Source: Proteromonas lacertae (lineage: Eukaryota > Sar > Bigyra > Opalinata > Proteromonadidae). From it: a stretch of DNA of 22,056 nt. The notes under the pieces were generated by a model, which saw only the letters and a list, made by a program, of their open reading frames with translations, ran no database searches and had not been told where the DNA came from. The stretch lies in contig NGBS01000367.1 of the NCBI GenBank assembly GCA_002245135.1, positions 1 to 22,056 on the forward strand. The letters run 5' to 3'. The first letter of the stretch is position 1. The number at the start of each line of letters is the position of its first letter. Positions 21,590-22,056 of the stretch are shown here, one piece after another. The translations under genes were made by a program, and so were the position numbers.

Positions 21590-22056
21590 TCAGAATTTAG
21601 ACCAATTTTCTATTGCACCTTTCTAAAATAATAATAAATAACACTATATATACAACGACATCATTCTTCTTCTTATATTCTTCTTCAATTTCATTAACAT
21701 CTTTGTCAAATCTGTCTATTTCTTTCTCATAATTCTTTTATATGTGTCTTTTATTAAATTATTCTTTCTAACCATATAATCTAGTTGATCATTTGTATTA
21801 TCTAGTGCTTCTGTAGTTCCTATTGATACTATAACACATTAATATATTATACATTTATTTTAATTCTCTTAGTGCGATTATTGACTGTTTTTCTTGGTTC
21901 TCTTGAACTAATATTTGAATTTGATTAATTAATTGCTTTTTATCACCACTAACTCTCATAGCTTCATCTCTGGCAAGCTAATATAATAATATTTTACCCT
22001 ATACTTCTATCTTTTCAAAACAACTTCCATTTCCTCAGGACTCTTTTGCTTTAACT
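21590..22056 (-). CDS. Unidentified coiled-coil protein, C-terminal part, cut by window edge
   Basis: Minus-strand coding segments with three consensus introns (21978-22004, 21829-21852, 21623-21653) end at TGA 21590-21592. The translation is strongly heptad-like and polar: SPEEMEVVLK, LARDEAMRVSGDKKQLINQI, TTEALDNTNDQLDYMVRKNN, KEIDRFDKDVNEIEEEYKKK and ENWSKF at the end. It is coding by intron structure and composition, but I do not recognise the family; candidates range from vesicle-tether to cytoskeletal coiled coils. The frame needs about three extra bases, near 22012-22015, 21858-21861 and 21738, all in A/T runs, which fits the pattern of errors near this end. The 5' part lies beyond the right edge. 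Confidence 0.6.

Noticed and set aside
1-22056. Alternative genetic code (reassigned TAA/TAG, as in ciliates)
   Set aside because: Nearly all apparent in-frame stops fall inside consensus short introns, the rest follow single-base indels, and genes end at ordinary TAA/TAG/TGA codons.
1-22056. Transposons, retroelements, tRNA or rRNA genes
   Set aside because: No reverse transcriptase, transposase, integrase, long terminal repeats or tRNA-like B box with cloverleaf was seen on either strand.

Overview
This window is nuclear DNA from an AT-rich unicellular eukaryote that uses the standard stop codons. It holds spliceosomal introns and typical eukaryotic proteins: ribosomal protein L4, the CTD phosphatase Ssu72, EBP1/PA2G4, an Hsp110-type chaperone, TMEM41, TTC38, a kinesin-14 and ZC3H15/DFRP1. 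I could not fix the lineage. About 46 introns can be placed by reading frame and homology. Nearly all begin GTA (mostly GTAT), all but one end TAG, and all but one are 24-48 nt, so most single ORFs here are fragments of longer spliced genes. No mobile element, CRISPR array, rRNA or tRNA was seen.

Layout: (1) RPL4, minus, 1-386, running off the left edge. (2) SSU72, plus, 586-1347. (3) EBP1/PA2G4, plus, 1631-2865. (4) An eight-exon minus-strand gene, 3006-6128, with an Hsp110-like ATPase domain, a helical region and a C-terminal membrane region of two related hydrophobic blocks. (5) A small Cys-containing unknown, plus, 6233-6783. (6) A 382 bp intergenic stretch with an imperfect hairpin and phased AATACA words. 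(7) A type I membrane protein with signal peptide, Thr-rich stalk, one TM segment and a cytoplasmic PH domain, plus, 7166-10226. (8) A TMEM41/VTT protein, plus, 10340-11231. (9) A TTC38-like protein, plus, 11331-13014. (10) A nine-exon pseudokinase plus leucine-rich-repeat protein, minus, 13073-16598. (11) A nine-exon kinesin-14, minus, 16765-19904. (12) ZC3H15, plus, 20047-21424. (13) The 3' part of an unidentified coiled-coil gene, minus, 21590 to the right edge.

Genes are packed tightly, with gaps of about 60-280 bp except for the stretch at 6784-7165. Several genes belong to protein synthesis and its control (RPL4, EBP1, ZC3H15, the Hsp110-like chaperone), but there is no sign of an operon-like functional group.

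Two things stand out. The first is three unusual domain architectures: membrane-anchored Hsp110-like, pseudokinase-LRR, and mucin-like receptor-PH. The second is a marked asymmetry in sequence quality. The first 2.3 kb and last 1 kb carry about 17 single-base indels, mostly losses from short homopolymers inside conserved genes, while the roughly 18 kb between reads cleanly through every splice junction. That looks like unpolished contig ends rather than gene decay.
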